Origin: Balneolaceae bacterium UBA3186
GTDB lineage: Bacteria; Bacteroidota; Rhodothermia; Balneolales; Balneolaceae
Assembly: GCA_002364085.1 (NCBI GenBank)
Contig: DEXK01000011.1
Coordinates: 205,863 to 269,862, forward strand
Direction: 5' to 3'
DNA length: 64,000 nucleotides
The notes beneath the pieces are model-generated. The model worked only from the letters and a program-made list of their open reading frames with translations, did no database searches and was not told where the DNA came from. The number at the start of each line of letters is the position of its first letter. The stretch's first letter is position 1. This document shows, piece after piece, positions 16,462-25,864 of this stretch. The translations under genes were made by a program, and so were the position numbers.

Positions 16462-17857
16462 GTTCAAACAAAAAGCATTCTGGATTGCCGCTGGGGATTT
16501 AGGTGGCAGAGGTTTAGCATTTCTGACCACAATTTATTTGGCCAGAACTTTGGGAACTGAGTTCTATGGACTTATTACTGTAGCCGTTTCAATTTTGGGA
16601 TATGCAACATGGGGATCGGACATGGGACTGCTTAATATTGGCGTAAGAGAAATGGCCAAAGAACCAGAAACCAGAACCTTTAGAGCTAAAGAGATCTTTA
16701 ATACGAAAATAATATTAGCCGTAGTAATTCTCTTGTTATCAACTATAATCCTTTCTTTTATTCCTATTGGTTCACTGCAAAAACAAGTGATCCTGGGATA
16801 TTTATATGCGTTGATCCCTTTTGCTTTACTTCTTGAATGGTATTACAGCGGAAAACAAAAATTCGGGAAATTGGCATTCTCCAGAATCATTAATGGAGTC
16901 GTCTATTTTTTACTTGTGTATTTTTTGATCAAAACACCTGATGATGTTACTCTTGTACCCGTTTTATATACCATTGGAGTTACTTCTGCAGTTGTTGTTC
17001 TAGGTACATTTTCAATTTCGGACAAACCGTTTACATTACCGTCAAGGAAACTAAGAACTTACATTGATTTGTTTGTGAATGGTTCTTTGATAGGGTTGGG
17101 TGATTTTTTTGCTAAAGTAGTTCAACTTTTACCTCCTATTTTGATAGGTATATTTTTAAGTCTTAAAGATGCTGGGATTTATGGTGCGGCATTTCGCATC
17201 ATCATGATTGCAATGATGCTTGATAGAATATTTGTAAATCTGCTTTTACCCAATTTGGCATCTCTATGGACTGCAAACAAGGAAGCCGCTGTTCAAAGAG
17301 TAAATATGGTACTCAAACTTGTAATGGTAGGCGGTGCCGTTATTTCTATTCTTACAGCTGTTAATGCAGAGCAGATAATTTCATTACTTTATGGATCAGA
17401 TTTTGTCGAAAGTGTTGAACTATTACAAATACTCTCGGGCTTTATTTTACTCACTTTTATTAATAGCCTGTTTTCTTTTGGCCTAATAGCAACCAATAAT
17501 GATCAAAAATATTTTCTTGCTACAGCAATAGGCGGATCAGTTTCAGCTGTAATAATCGTATTATTTTCAACTTTGGGGACTCCGAATTTAGTTGCTGTTT
17601 CAATATTGATTGCTGAATTAATTCTGATGCTTTCCTCCTATTTTTGGTTCAGAAAAATTATCTCTGTTAAACTACTCCGACCTTTTTTAGTAATTACTCT
17701 TTTAATTGGTTTACTATTTATAGCATTCGAACAATTTGACGTTCATCACATTATAGCTTCTGTTATTTCTATTATTGTTATTCCTTTTGTAGCGTGGAAT
17801 ACCAGAATTATAAAAATAGGTGAATTAAGCTGGGTAAAAGAGAAATTAATAAAATGA
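16454..17857 (+). CDS. Wzx-type oligosaccharide flippase
   Basis: 467 residues with about 12-14 hydrophobic segments and the standard N-terminus of the MATE-like polysaccharide flippases (WIAAGDLGGRGLAFLTTIYL ahead of ARTLGTEFYG). Its predicted role is to move lipid-linked repeat units or glycolipids across the inner membrane. It sits between a glycosyltransferase and a deacetylase gene, with 8-base and 4-base overlaps. No polymerase (Wzy) or chain-length protein is evident nearby, so the product may be a short glycan rather than a polymer. Confidence 0.85.
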   Translation: MSKFKQKAFWIAAGDLGGRGLAFLTTIYLARTLGTEFYGLITVAVSILGYATWGSDMGLLNIGVREMAKEPETRTFRAKEIFNTKIILAVVILLLSTIILSFIPIGSLQKQVILGYLYALIPFALLLEWYYSGKQKFGKLAFSRIINGVVYFLLVYFLIKTPDDVTLVPVLYTIGVTSAVVVLGTFSISDKPFTLPSRKLRTYIDLFVNGSLIGLGDFFAKVVQLLPPILIGIFLSLKDAGIYGAAFRIIMIAMMLDRIFVNLLLPNLASLWTANKEAAVQRVNMVLKLVMVGGAVISILTAVNAEQIISLLYGSDFVESVELLQILSGFILLTFINSLFSFGLIATNNDQKYFLATAIGGSVSAVIIVLFSTLGTPNLVAVSILIAELILMLSSYFWFRKIISVKLLRPFLVITLLIGLLFIAFEQFDVHHIIASVISIIVIPFVAWNTRIIKIGELSWVKEKLIK

Positions 17858-19389
17858 AACGTAGACTTTGCATCGGTTTGATCTCACCTTCCCCTTATCT
17901 GATTTCACTATTAGACAGCATAGGAGTTTGGTATGAAGAAGCGGATTTCAACCATAACCTGTTTGAATCTTATGCCCTTTTGATTTTTGATAGCTCAAAA
18001 ATCAATGCTAATCAAATGAAGAAAACTGATGTTTTTTTAAATAAAGGTGGTTCAGTATTAGAGATCACAAAAAAGCCGATGTTCTATAGTTCTAAAATTT
18101 CGCGATCTTTTTCTAAAACAATCTTTAATCAAAGTTCTAATACTGAATTTGATCGAATTTCTCATCTTGATGTATACTCTAGCTGGGCTTCTTCAATGGA
18201 CTCTGAACTCTTCTCAGGATTAGTGGATTTTCAGAAGTATCGTTCTGACACAATCAATATAGGCTTTTTTGGGTTGGAATTAAATTCTTTACCTGATACT
18301 ACAAATTTTACCAGAAAGCGATTTCTAAGCTCAGTAAATGAGTTCCCCGATGAGATAGTAAACAAAGTTAGCAAAGACTCATTAAGTGATCTCTTAGAGC
18401 TTTGCATACAAAAGTTATTATATAGTCAGGATTTGCCTTTTCTAAAGAAGTGGCATTCACCACAAATACATCCTGTGTTTGGATTTAGAATTGATAGTGA
18501 TTTCGGCACTAAAGAGTCTCTTGATGAAATTCATCACTTATTGAAATCTTTTGAGATCAAAGCAACTTGGTTTTTACATATAGAGGCTCATGAAAACTAC
18601 TTAGAGTACTTTAAAGCATACAAAGACCAAGAGCTTGCTTTACACGGATATAAACATGGCTATAGTTCTTCAATTTCTAACATAATTGAAAATATTGAGT
18701 TAGGAATTGATAAACTTAGAAAATCAGATATTCAGGCTAAGGGTTTTTGTGCTCCTTATGGAATTTGGAATTTCAGTTTGGAGCAAGCTTTAGAGAAGTT
18801 TGATTTTAATTATACTTCTGAGTTCACTTCCGGGTACGACTCACTTCCATTTTATGTAAATCATTCAAAACATCTTCAGATTCCTATTCATCCGATTTGT
18901 ACCGGAAGCTTAAAACGAAAGAACTTCACTATTTCTGACATGGAGAACTATTTTTTGGATATTTATCAACAAAAAAACAGCCTATTTAAGCCCGTATTTT
19001 TTTACCATCACCCTATGCAAACCGGATTGCCGTTATTTAAAAAAATATTTGAACAGGCACAATCGGATGAATTAACTAACCTTACTTTCAATGAGTTTGC
19101 TGAGTTTTGGCATGATCGGAATAATTTTGAATTCACAGCTTTTTTTGAAGATGGAAATATTAGTTTAAAAACGAATATGACAGATAAATATCTTTATATT
19201 TCTAATTCGCCGGAAGGATTTGAATTAATTACATCAAAAAAAGAACTCGTTATCAAATCAGTTAATACATCTTTTAAATACGGGACACGTTCTATACCTT
19301 TTCTTCAGAGTCTTAAAAAACTTCATTCCAATTCATTTCAAATTATTAAAACCAATATCCTGGACTGGAAAAACAGATACCGACTATGA
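17854..19389 (+). CDS. NodB-like polysaccharide deacetylase with N-terminal Rossmann-like domain
   Basis: 511 residues without an obvious signal peptide. Residues 200-410 look like a NodB/DUF2334-type deacetylase. FRIDSDFG gives the metal-binding acidic pair (Asp214/Asp216), ELALHGYKHG the His264/His268 pair, and FCAPYG the third motif. Residues 1-100 hold ALLIFDSSKINANQMK and NKGGSVLEIT, similar in layout to a glutamine-amidotransferase-like domain. The C-terminal 90 residues are beta-rich. It lies in the polysaccharide operon, so sugar or sugar-lipid deacetylation in the cytoplasm or at the membrane is likely. A lyase or hydrolase activity is not excluded. Confidence 0.65.
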   Translation: MKRRLCIGLISPSPYLISLLDSIGVWYEEADFNHNLFESYALLIFDSSKINANQMKKTDVFLNKGGSVLEITKKPMFYSSKISRSFSKTIFNQSSNTEFDRISHLDVYSSWASSMDSELFSGLVDFQKYRSDTINIGFFGLELNSLPDTTNFTRKRFLSSVNEFPDEIVNKVSKDSLSDLLELCIQKLLYSQDLPFLKKWHSPQIHPVFGFRIDSDFGTKESLDEIHHLLKSFEIKATWFLHIEAHENYLEYFKAYKDQELALHGYKHGYSSSISNIIENIELGIDKLRKSDIQAKGFCAPYGIWNFSLEQALEKFDFNYTSEFTSGYDSLPFYVNHSKHLQIPIHPICTGSLKRKNFTISDMENYFLDIYQQKNSLFKPVFFYHHPMQTGLPLFKKIFEQAQSDELTNLTFNEFAEFWHDRNNFEFTAFFEDGNISLKTNMTDKYLYISNSPEGFELITSKKELVIKSVNTSFKYGTRSIPFLQSLKKLHSNSFQIIKTNILDWKNRYRL

Positions 19390-20417
19390 AAATTGGCTTT
19401 ATAGCACCACAAAGTATTTCTGTTGTAAACGGAGGAGTACGAACTCAGGCACTTATGACCGCTCAAAGTCTGGTAGAACTAGGAGTAGAAGTGGTTTTTA
19501 TTTCTCCTTGGGATGACATTTCAGACAACGAATTCGACCTCTTTCATGTATTTACTGCAGGTTATGAAACAATAGGAATCGTTTCAAGGCTTCGTGAACT
19601 ACATAAAAAAATTGTAGTCTCTCCTGTGATGTTTTCAAACAGAGGTTTTAAGACTATACAACGTGCTTTAACAATTGAAGAAAAACTCTCATCATTAAGT
19701 AAAGGAATTCGTTCTGAATTCGGTATTAAAAAAGAAGTTTGTAATCTGGCAGATCGAATTCTTCCAAATACTTCAGATGAGGCAGAGCTAATAAGTAAAG
19801 CTTTCGAAATTGATTCTTCCAAAATTAATGTGGTACCTAATGGTGTTGAATTAAGATTTCTATCTTCAAAGCCTGAATTGTTTATTGAAAAGACAGGATT
19901 AAAAGATTTTGTCCTTTTTGCAGGACAAGCATCCGCACCACGAAAAAATGTGCTTTCACTGATAAATGCCGTTCAGGAATTAGAAGTTGATCTTGTAATT
20001 ATTGGAGACTTTGATAATACCGGATATAGTAAAGTGTGTATTGAACATGCCTCTAAAAATAAAAATGTTTATTTGTTTGATTCAATAAGTCATGACTCAG
20101 AGTTGCTATCCTCTGCGTATGCTGCTTGTAAAGTCTTTGCTTTGCCTTCACAATTTGAAACACCCGGAATAGCCGCTATGGAAGCCGCTCTTGCCGGAGC
20201 AAATATTGTAATAACACAAGATGGAGGGACAAAAGATTACTTTAATGAAAACGCTGAATACGTTGCTCATAACTCCGTAGAATCTATTAAAGAAGGCATT
20301 AAAAAAGGACTTGAAAAGCCCCAGACGAAAGAGTTAAGTAAGCATATCTCAGAAAATTATTCGTGGGATAAAGTTGGGAAGCTAACTCTATCTAATTATC
20401 AGGAATTAGTAGTATGA
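19386..20417 (+). CDS. Glycosyltransferase family 4 protein
   Basis: 343 residues. The donor/acceptor pocket start NGGVRTQALMTAQSLVELG lies near residue 16, the interdomain segment INVVPNGVE near 150, and the C-terminal retaining-GT signature FETPGIAAMEAALAGANIV near 255 (the EX7E region, with Glu residues flanking PGIAAME). It overlaps both neighbours by 4 bases. The closeness to wecB suggests ManNAc or a related N-acetyl sugar among the substrates, but that is only an inference. Confidence 0.8.
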   Translation: MKIGFIAPQSISVVNGGVRTQALMTAQSLVELGVEVVFISPWDDISDNEFDLFHVFTAGYETIGIVSRLRELHKKIVVSPVMFSNRGFKTIQRALTIEEKLSSLSKGIRSEFGIKKEVCNLADRILPNTSDEAELISKAFEIDSSKINVVPNGVELRFLSSKPELFIEKTGLKDFVLFAGQASAPRKNVLSLINAVQELEVDLVIIGDFDNTGYSKVCIEHASKNKNVYLFDSISHDSELLSSAYAACKVFALPSQFETPGIAAMEAALAGANIVITQDGGTKDYFNENAEYVAHNSVESIKEGIKKGLEKPQTKELSKHISENYSWDKVGKLTLSNYQELVV

Positions 20418-21520
20418 TCAAGTTAGTTGTCACTTTCGGTACAAGACCCGAAATCATAAAATTAGCTCCTGTTATTCAAAAGTTGGAATCACATAAGGGA
20501 TTTAACATTGTTAAGATTCATACCGGTCAACATGATGGATTAGCTCAGGATATGCTCTCATTGTTTGGAATAAAGCCTGATCACAACCTAAAAAGCCTCG
20601 CTTCTACCAAAGATCTTTTTGAGTTAACTGAATTTCTTCTTCCAAAATTAAAGACGCTTTTTTTAAATGAGCAACCGGATGGCGTAATAGTTCAAGGAGA
20701 TACTACTTCTTCATACTTATGTGCAATGGCAGCTTTTTATCTTAAAATTCCTGTCTTTCATGTGGAAGCTGGGTTAAGATCATTTGATCTATATAATCCC
20801 TTTCCTGAAGAAATAAATCGAAAACAAATTACTACCGTTTCAGAATTACATTTTGTTCCAACTGAAATTGCAAAGCAAAATTTGCTCAATGAACATGTAG
20901 ACAGTAAAAAGGTATTTAACACTGGAAATACAGTTATAGATGCACTATTTCAAATCCGTAATTCTGAGAAATATAACCGATCAAAGCCGTCGTTTCTTGA
21001 AGAAATTGAACCTTCCCAAAAATTAATTCTTGTTACCGCGCATAGAAGTGAAAATATTGGTAAACCTTTAAGGTCAATACTTTCGGGTTTAATTGACATA
21101 CTAAATAGGGACGATTCCAGATTAGTACTCTTACCTGTTCACCCAAATCCAAAGGTTCGGGAGATCGTTGAAGCTTCTGAATTTTCACACAAACGACTTC
21201 GAGTTATCGAACCTCTCGACTATTTATCATTTCAACACGTTTTGGATAGATCTGATCTGGTTCTCACCGATTCAGGAGGTATTCAAGAAGAAGCTGCCGC
21301 TTTAGGGAAAAAGTTATTGGTACTTAGAAAAACTACAGAACGTACTGAGTTAATCAATAATGGATATACAAAACTAGTTGGTTCAGAAACTAAGTTGATT
21401 GCTAAAGAAGCGAATAAAATGCTTATGAGTTCGGATTCAAAAAGTTCTTTCAATCCTTATGGAAATGGAGATGCTTCTAAAAAGATAGCAGAAATTATAT
21501 CCTCTGTGTATTACAGTTAA
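20414..21520 (+). CDS. wecB: UDP-N-acetylglucosamine 2-epimerase, non-hydrolysing
   Basis: 368 residues of the WecB/MnaA type, interconverting UDP-GlcNAc and UDP-ManNAc. Signature segments are FGTRPEIIKLAPVI at the N-terminus, HVEAGLRSFD with PEEINR near residue 119, TAHRSEN near 212 and TDSGGIQEEAAALGKK near 290. It is the last gene of the polysaccharide run. No wecC-like dehydrogenase is present, so UDP-ManNAc may be used directly by one of the transferases. Confidence 0.93.
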   Translation: MIKLVVTFGTRPEIIKLAPVIQKLESHKGFNIVKIHTGQHDGLAQDMLSLFGIKPDHNLKSLASTKDLFELTEFLLPKLKTLFLNEQPDGVIVQGDTTSSYLCAMAAFYLKIPVFHVEAGLRSFDLYNPFPEEINRKQITTVSELHFVPTEIAKQNLLNEHVDSKKVFNTGNTVIDALFQIRNSEKYNRSKPSFLEEIEPSQKLILVTAHRSENIGKPLRSILSGLIDILNRDDSRLVLLPVHPNPKVREIVEASEFSHKRLRVIEPLDYLSFQHVLDRSDLVLTDSGGIQEEAAALGKKLLVLRKTTERTELINNGYTKLVGSETKLIAKEANKMLMSSDSKSSFNPYGNGDASKKIAEIISSVYYS

Positions 21521-22348
21521 TTAGCTGAAATCCTGAAAGACTTCATCTCCTTCTTCTTCATAATCACCAAAGTAATGGATAGCTCCAATTATTAAACCTT
21601 TGAAAATAAATATGGTGAAAACTGCCATCAAACCATATTCTTTTAAAGTTAAGATCAGCACAAGATAAAGGAGCAATAAGCCAAGCTTGCCTCTGTTTTC
21701 TTTAATGGATTTTCTATCAAATCTTGGAATTTTATCAAATTTGATGGTGCTTACCATTAGGAATGAGATTACAATTACAACCGGTATCAACACAGAATTT
21801 ATACCTTGTTCAAAGCCCGTAAAAAGATCAAGTTCATTTCTGAATGTTAGAAAAAAGGAACCGATGATAATAGCTTGAGCCGGAATTGGCAATCCAATAA
21901 AATGATCGCTTGTAGGTGAAAGGCGTGCATTAACATTAAATCTTGCTAAACGTACGGCTCCACAAAGTGGTGGTATTGCACTGATAATTATTCCCAAAAT
22001 TCCTAATTCATGCAAACTGAATGTGTAGATCAAAAAACCGGGAGCAACTCCAAAAGAGACCATATCACTTAAAGAATCCAGTTCTATGCCAAAATCACTG
22101 GTTGCGTTGGCTAATCTAGCCATCAATCCATCCATAACATCAAACATTCCTGCAATAGCAATTAGCCATGCTCCCCAAAACAGATTTCCGTCTGCAATAC
22201 TTATAATAGCCAGGAAGCCACTGAAAAGATTCATCAGGGTAAAGAAGCTCGGAACGGCAATACGCCGGTTTACAGGTGGTTTTTGCTTCTTTAAGCGTTC
22301 TCTTTTTTCTCTGAAAGATCCGTATGTACGTTGAATTGGATATTTCAT
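21521..22348 (-). CDS. pssA: CDP-diacylglycerol-serine O-phosphatidyltransferase
   Basis: An integral membrane enzyme that makes phosphatidylserine from CDP-diacylglycerol and serine. The CDP-alcohol phosphotransferase motif DxxDGxxAR(x8)GxxxDxxxD is complete: DVMDGLMARL, then FGIELDSLSDMVSFG. It has 275 residues with about seven hydrophobic segments. It overlaps psd by 4 bases, so the two steps to phosphatidylethanolamine are coupled. It converges with wecB end to end with no spacer, leaving no room for a separate terminator. Confidence 0.95.
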   Translation of the reverse strand: MKYPIQRTYGSFREKRERLKKQKPPVNRRIAVPSFFTLMNLFSGFLAIISIADGNLFWGAWLIAIAGMFDVMDGLMARLANATSDFGIELDSLSDMVSFGVAPGFLIYTFSLHELGILGIIISAIPPLCGAVRLARFNVNARLSPTSDHFIGLPIPAQAIIIGSFFLTFRNELDLFTGFEQGINSVLIPVVIVISFLMVSTIKFDKIPRFDRKSIKENRGKLGLLLLYLVLILTLKEYGLMAVFTIFIFKGLIIGAIHYFGDYEEEGDEVFQDFS

Positions 22349-22998
22349 GACCTAATCACTCCAATAACTGACTCTCCGGCTACTGTACGATCTCCTTCTT
22401 TCACTTTAATATCAACATTAGAAGGAACGATAACGTCCATTCTAGAGCCAAACTTCATCATTCCGAATCGTTCTCCAGCTTTTAAAGTATCCCCTTCTTT
22501 AATATGATAAACAATTCTTCTTGCAAGAAATCCGGTTATCTGTTTAAAAAAGAATTTAGTCCCTGAAGGATGAAGAACTCCGAAATCAGCTCGTTCGTTT
22601 AATTCAGATGCGTGTTCGTTCCAGGCCATTAAATATTTTCCCGGATGGTACTTTAAGTATTCCAGCTTTCCTGAAATCGGATTTCTGTTAACATGCACAT
22701 CCAAAGGCGAAAGAAAAATACTGATCTGAGTTGTTTTTTCTTTTATGTACACATCTTCCTGATACTCTTTTACAAGCACAACTACACCATCAGCAGGTGA
22801 AATGACTAAGTTTTCGTCAGCAGGAGTTTCTCTTTCAGGATCACGGAAAAAATAGATGACTATTCCGCAACATATACTCACTACAATGTAAATCGGGTAA
22901 GCGATCCAGTGTGAAACATAAAGTGCTGTAAGAGTGAAAACAATTGCTGTAAAGATAACAGCAACTGCCATTGTAAAATAGCCTTCGCGTGCAAACAT
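22345..22998 (-). CDS. psd: Phosphatidylserine decarboxylase proenzyme
   Basis: It decarboxylates phosphatidylserine to phosphatidylethanolamine. The 217-residue length fits the short, archaeal/Bacteroidota type. Two N-terminal hydrophobic segments anchor it. The self-cleavage site that yields the pyruvoyl group is KFGSRMDVIVP near residue 183 (Ser at 185). SPADGVVV and FLSPLDVHVNRNPISG are also conserved. It starts 3 bases after the rseP stop. Confidence 0.94.
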   Translation of the reverse strand: MFAREGYFTMAVAVIFTAIVFTLTALYVSHWIAYPIYIVVSICCGIVIYFFRDPERETPADENLVISPADGVVVLVKEYQEDVYIKEKTTQISIFLSPLDVHVNRNPISGKLEYLKYHPGKYLMAWNEHASELNERADFGVLHPSGTKFFFKQITGFLARRIVYHIKEGDTLKAGERFGMMKFGSRMDVIVPSNVDIKVKEGDRTVAGESVIGVIRS

Positions 22999-23001
22999 AA
23001 A

Positions 23002-24333
23002 TTAAAAGAGCTTTATAACATCATTAAATACAACAAAGATCATCAATGTGACCAATACAAAGAAACCTATATTCTGTGCGATTATCCGGACTTTCTCAGT
23101 TGGTTCTTTTCGGGTGATGCCTTCATAGATCAGGAATACTAAATGTCCACCATCCAATGCCGGAATAGGTAAGATATTCATAATTGCCAGAGTAATACTC
23201 AATAGTGCTGTGATCGTCCAAAAACCTATCCAACCATTGTTATCGGTAGCCTGTTTGGTCATATTAGCAATGGCAATTGGTCCGCCTAAATTCTGACGAA
23301 CAGAAATATCACCTTTGATCATTCGTGCAAATCCTTGTAGAATTCCTGTAGTCTGTTCTCCTGTTTCATTCCAACCAGCTGTAATAGATTCAAAGAATCC
23401 GTAGTCAATTCTAATTCCTCCGGCTATCTCAAGATCAGGTTGATAAATTCCAATAGCTCCATCTTTCGGAGTGATTTGAACTTCAAAAAGATCACCATTT
23501 CTATGGACTTCCACATCCATTGGCTCACCCTCAGGGTTTGCTTGAATTAAGCTTACAAGTTGAATCCAATAGTTTACCTCTTCACCATTAACTCCGATTA
23601 TTTTATCTCCTCTTTGAAGGCCTGCTTCAGAAGCAGGGGAATTTGAAACTATAGAAGAAGGGGAACTTGGCAAAATCAAATCAGCAGTAATAAACCCTCT
23701 GGTTTGGATGCTATCCAAAAAAGATGAAGCGACCGGAATTGTAATTTCTTCTCCATTTCTAATAACCTGATAATTCAAGTTCTCAGTAGTTAACGCCGCT
23801 GCTGAAACCAAATCATTAAAATAAACGACATTTTCTCCATTTACTCCTATAATTTTATCGTTATTCCTGAATCCAATTTCGTGCAGAATAGATTCTTCTG
23901 TCACATAGATCCCATCAACGTTTTCTACCGGTACAACCACTTTACCATTGGTCATGATCATCCCTGAAAAGATCACAAAAGCCAGAATCATATTGAAAAT
24001 AACTCCGGCGGTAATAACAACCATTCTTTGCCAAACCGGTTTACTTCTGTATTCCCATGGCTGTGGTTCCTGCTCCAGAAATTCATTGTCCATGCTTTCA
24101 TCCACCATTCCGGAAATTTTCACATAACCGCCAAGTGGAGTGGCTCCGATACAATAATCAGTATCACCTTTCTTAAATCCCCAAACTCTTGGAGGGAAAC
24201 CAACTGAAAAGCGTTCCACACGCATCCCAAATAATTTTGCGGCCAAAAAATGTCCCAATTCATGTATAAAAACCAGGATCATTAAAGCACCCATAAAGAT
24301 GCCGATTGTCGATAAAATTTCTATAAACGTCAT
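23002..24333 (-). CDS. rseP: Site-2 intramembrane metalloprotease RseP
   Basis: 443 residues. The zinc site is VFIHELGHFLAAKLFG (His24, Glu25, His28), and the third ligand lies in NILPIPALDGGHLVF near residue 385. Between them are two PDZ-like domains: one opening around IGVNGENVVYFNDLV, the other around RGDKIIGVNGEEVNYW. Homologues cut transmembrane anti-sigma factors in the envelope stress response and remnant signal peptides. It directly follows dxr, as in many bacteria. Confidence 0.95.
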   Translation of the reverse strand: MTFIEILSTIGIFMGALMILVFIHELGHFLAAKLFGMRVERFSVGFPPRVWGFKKGDTDYCIGATPLGGYVKISGMVDESMDNEFLEQEPQPWEYRSKPVWQRMVVITAGVIFNMILAFVIFSGMIMTNGKVVVPVENVDGIYVTEESILHEIGFRNNDKIIGVNGENVVYFNDLVSAAALTTENLNYQVIRNGEEITIPVASSFLDSIQTRGFITADLILPSSPSSIVSNSPASEAGLQRGDKIIGVNGEEVNYWIQLVSLIQANPEGEPMDVEVHRNGDLFEVQITPKDGAIGIYQPDLEIAGGIRIDYGFFESITAGWNETGEQTTGILQGFARMIKGDISVRQNLGGPIAIANMTKQATDNNGWIGFWTITALLSITLAIMNILPIPALDGGHLVFLIYEGITRKEPTEKVRIIAQNIGFFVLVTLMIFVVFNDVIKLF

Positions 24334-24334
24334 A

Positions 24335-25483
24335 TTACTTAATCTGCGCAGCTAAGTCGCGCGTCTCTTTATTGATTTCAATTAACGAGTCAATGTTTAC
24401 TTCATAACCCGACCCGATTTTTTCAAGACATTCCTCTACAATTTTAGAGATGTCAATATACTTAATTTCTTTATCCAAAAAGCGTTTAACTGCTACTTCG
24501 TTCGCTGCATTTAAAACCGCCGGAGCAACCCCTCCTGTTTCTATAGATTCGATTGCGAGTTTCAGACAAGGAAATTTCCCGTAGTCAACGGGCGAAAAAG
24601 TGAGTTCTTGTGCCTGAGTCCAATCCATTCTAGGTGTTTCTAACTTTAGCCTGTCAGGATAAGTCAATGCATAGATAATAGGAACTTTCATATCAGGTGG
24701 ACCAAGTTGAGCTTTGCTGGAACCATCTGTAAAAGTGACAATGGAATGAATTATGCTTTGTGGATGGATAACCGGCTCGATCTTGGAAACAGGAATATCA
24801 AACAGCCATCTTGCCTCTATTATCTCGAGACCTTTATTCATCATAGTTGCAGAGTCAACAGTGATTTTAGCACCCATATCCCAGTTTGGATGATCCAAAG
24901 CCTCAGATAACGTTACATTTTGCATCTGATCTTTGTTCAGATCTCTGAACGGACCACCACTGGCTGTGATAACAATCTTCTCGATATTTTCGTGCTTCTC
25001 TCCTACTATAGATTGAAGCATTGCACTGTGTTCTGAATCGACAGGAACTAATGTGCCCGAATACTCATCCAGAATATTTCTGATGATCTCCCCGCCAACC
25101 ACCAAAGACTCTTTATTTGCCAGTGCTACTTTCTTTCCTGCTTTTAAAGCTTCAATAGTTGGTACAAATCCTGCGAATCCCACCAAACTGTTTAATACGG
25201 TATCACAATTTTCATGAGTTGCGATCTCAACTAAATTCTGAATGCCAGAAAGTAGATTTGTATCGGCATTTACAGCTTGTTTCAATTTTGAATAATGATC
25301 TTCATTACAGATCAAAGCAGATTCAGGAGTAAATTCATTGATCTGTTCAGCCAGTAACTTCCAGTTACCGTTGGCTGTGAGCGCCACAATCTCGAACTTG
25401 TCCAGATGTTGTCGGACTACTTCCAACACTTGTGTCCCGATAGATCCCGTAGACCCTAAAATAGCCAGTTTTTGTTTATTCAA
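24335..25483 (-). CDS. dxr: 1-deoxy-D-xylulose 5-phosphate reductoisomerase
   Basis: It makes MEP from DXP with NADPH, the committed step of non-mevalonate isoprenoid synthesis. It has 382 residues. The NADPH loop is LGSTGSIGTQVLEVV at the N-terminus. NKESLVVGG, PVDSEHSAM, ASGGPFRD, HPNWDMGAKITVDSATMMNKGLE-type segments and HPQSIIHS are all present. The start codon is TTG, 1 codon before AATAAACAA. It heads the dxr-rseP-psd-pssA run. Confidence 0.96.
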   Translation of the reverse strand: MNKQKLAILGSTGSIGTQVLEVVRQHLDKFEIVALTANGNWKLLAEQINEFTPESALICNEDHYSKLKQAVNADTNLLSGIQNLVEIATHENCDTVLNSLVGFAGFVPTIEALKAGKKVALANKESLVVGGEIIRNILDEYSGTLVPVDSEHSAMLQSIVGEKHENIEKIVITASGGPFRDLNKDQMQNVTLSEALDHPNWDMGAKITVDSATMMNKGLEIIEARWLFDIPVSKIEPVIHPQSIIHSIVTFTDGSSKAQLGPPDMKVPIIYALTYPDRLKLETPRMDWTQAQELTFSPVDYGKFPCLKLAIESIETGGVAPAVLNAANEVAVKRFLDKEIKYIDISKIVEECLEKIGSGYEVNIDSLIEINKETRDLAAQIK

Positions 25484-25864
25484 TACTTGATGTGTCTTTG
25501 ATTTTCAGAGCTGAAATATAGAGCACAATGCGCTTAATTAGAAACCTAATTCGTAATGTATTATCTGTTTTTACCGCCTTGTTAAATTAGCTAGATATTA
25601 TACCATGCTTAGATTTTTCTATACACAATTCCATCTACTTGGCTTTGCAAAGCTCTTGAAAACTCTTAAATAACAATTGTAATCAAACTCTTATTCATTA
25701 AATCGGATTTTAGGTATAGAAAGAAATAGCAGCTGACTCCTTCTAATCCTTGATTTCGAATTGCAAATACTACATTCTTTAAACTCCTTACTTAAACATT
25801 TTTGTTACTTTTCTATTTAGGTGATTTATATTTCAACCTCAAATCAAAATCTAACTTTCGGGAC
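25484..25864. other. Divergent intergenic region between dxr and the amidase gene
   Basis: This 381-base AT-rich stretch separates two divergent genes and must hold both promoters. An in-frame extension of the amidase reading frame upstream to 25802 looks non-coding in style. I see no convincing RNA gene, long inverted repeat or terminator in it, and no promoter that I would defend. Confidence 0.5.
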
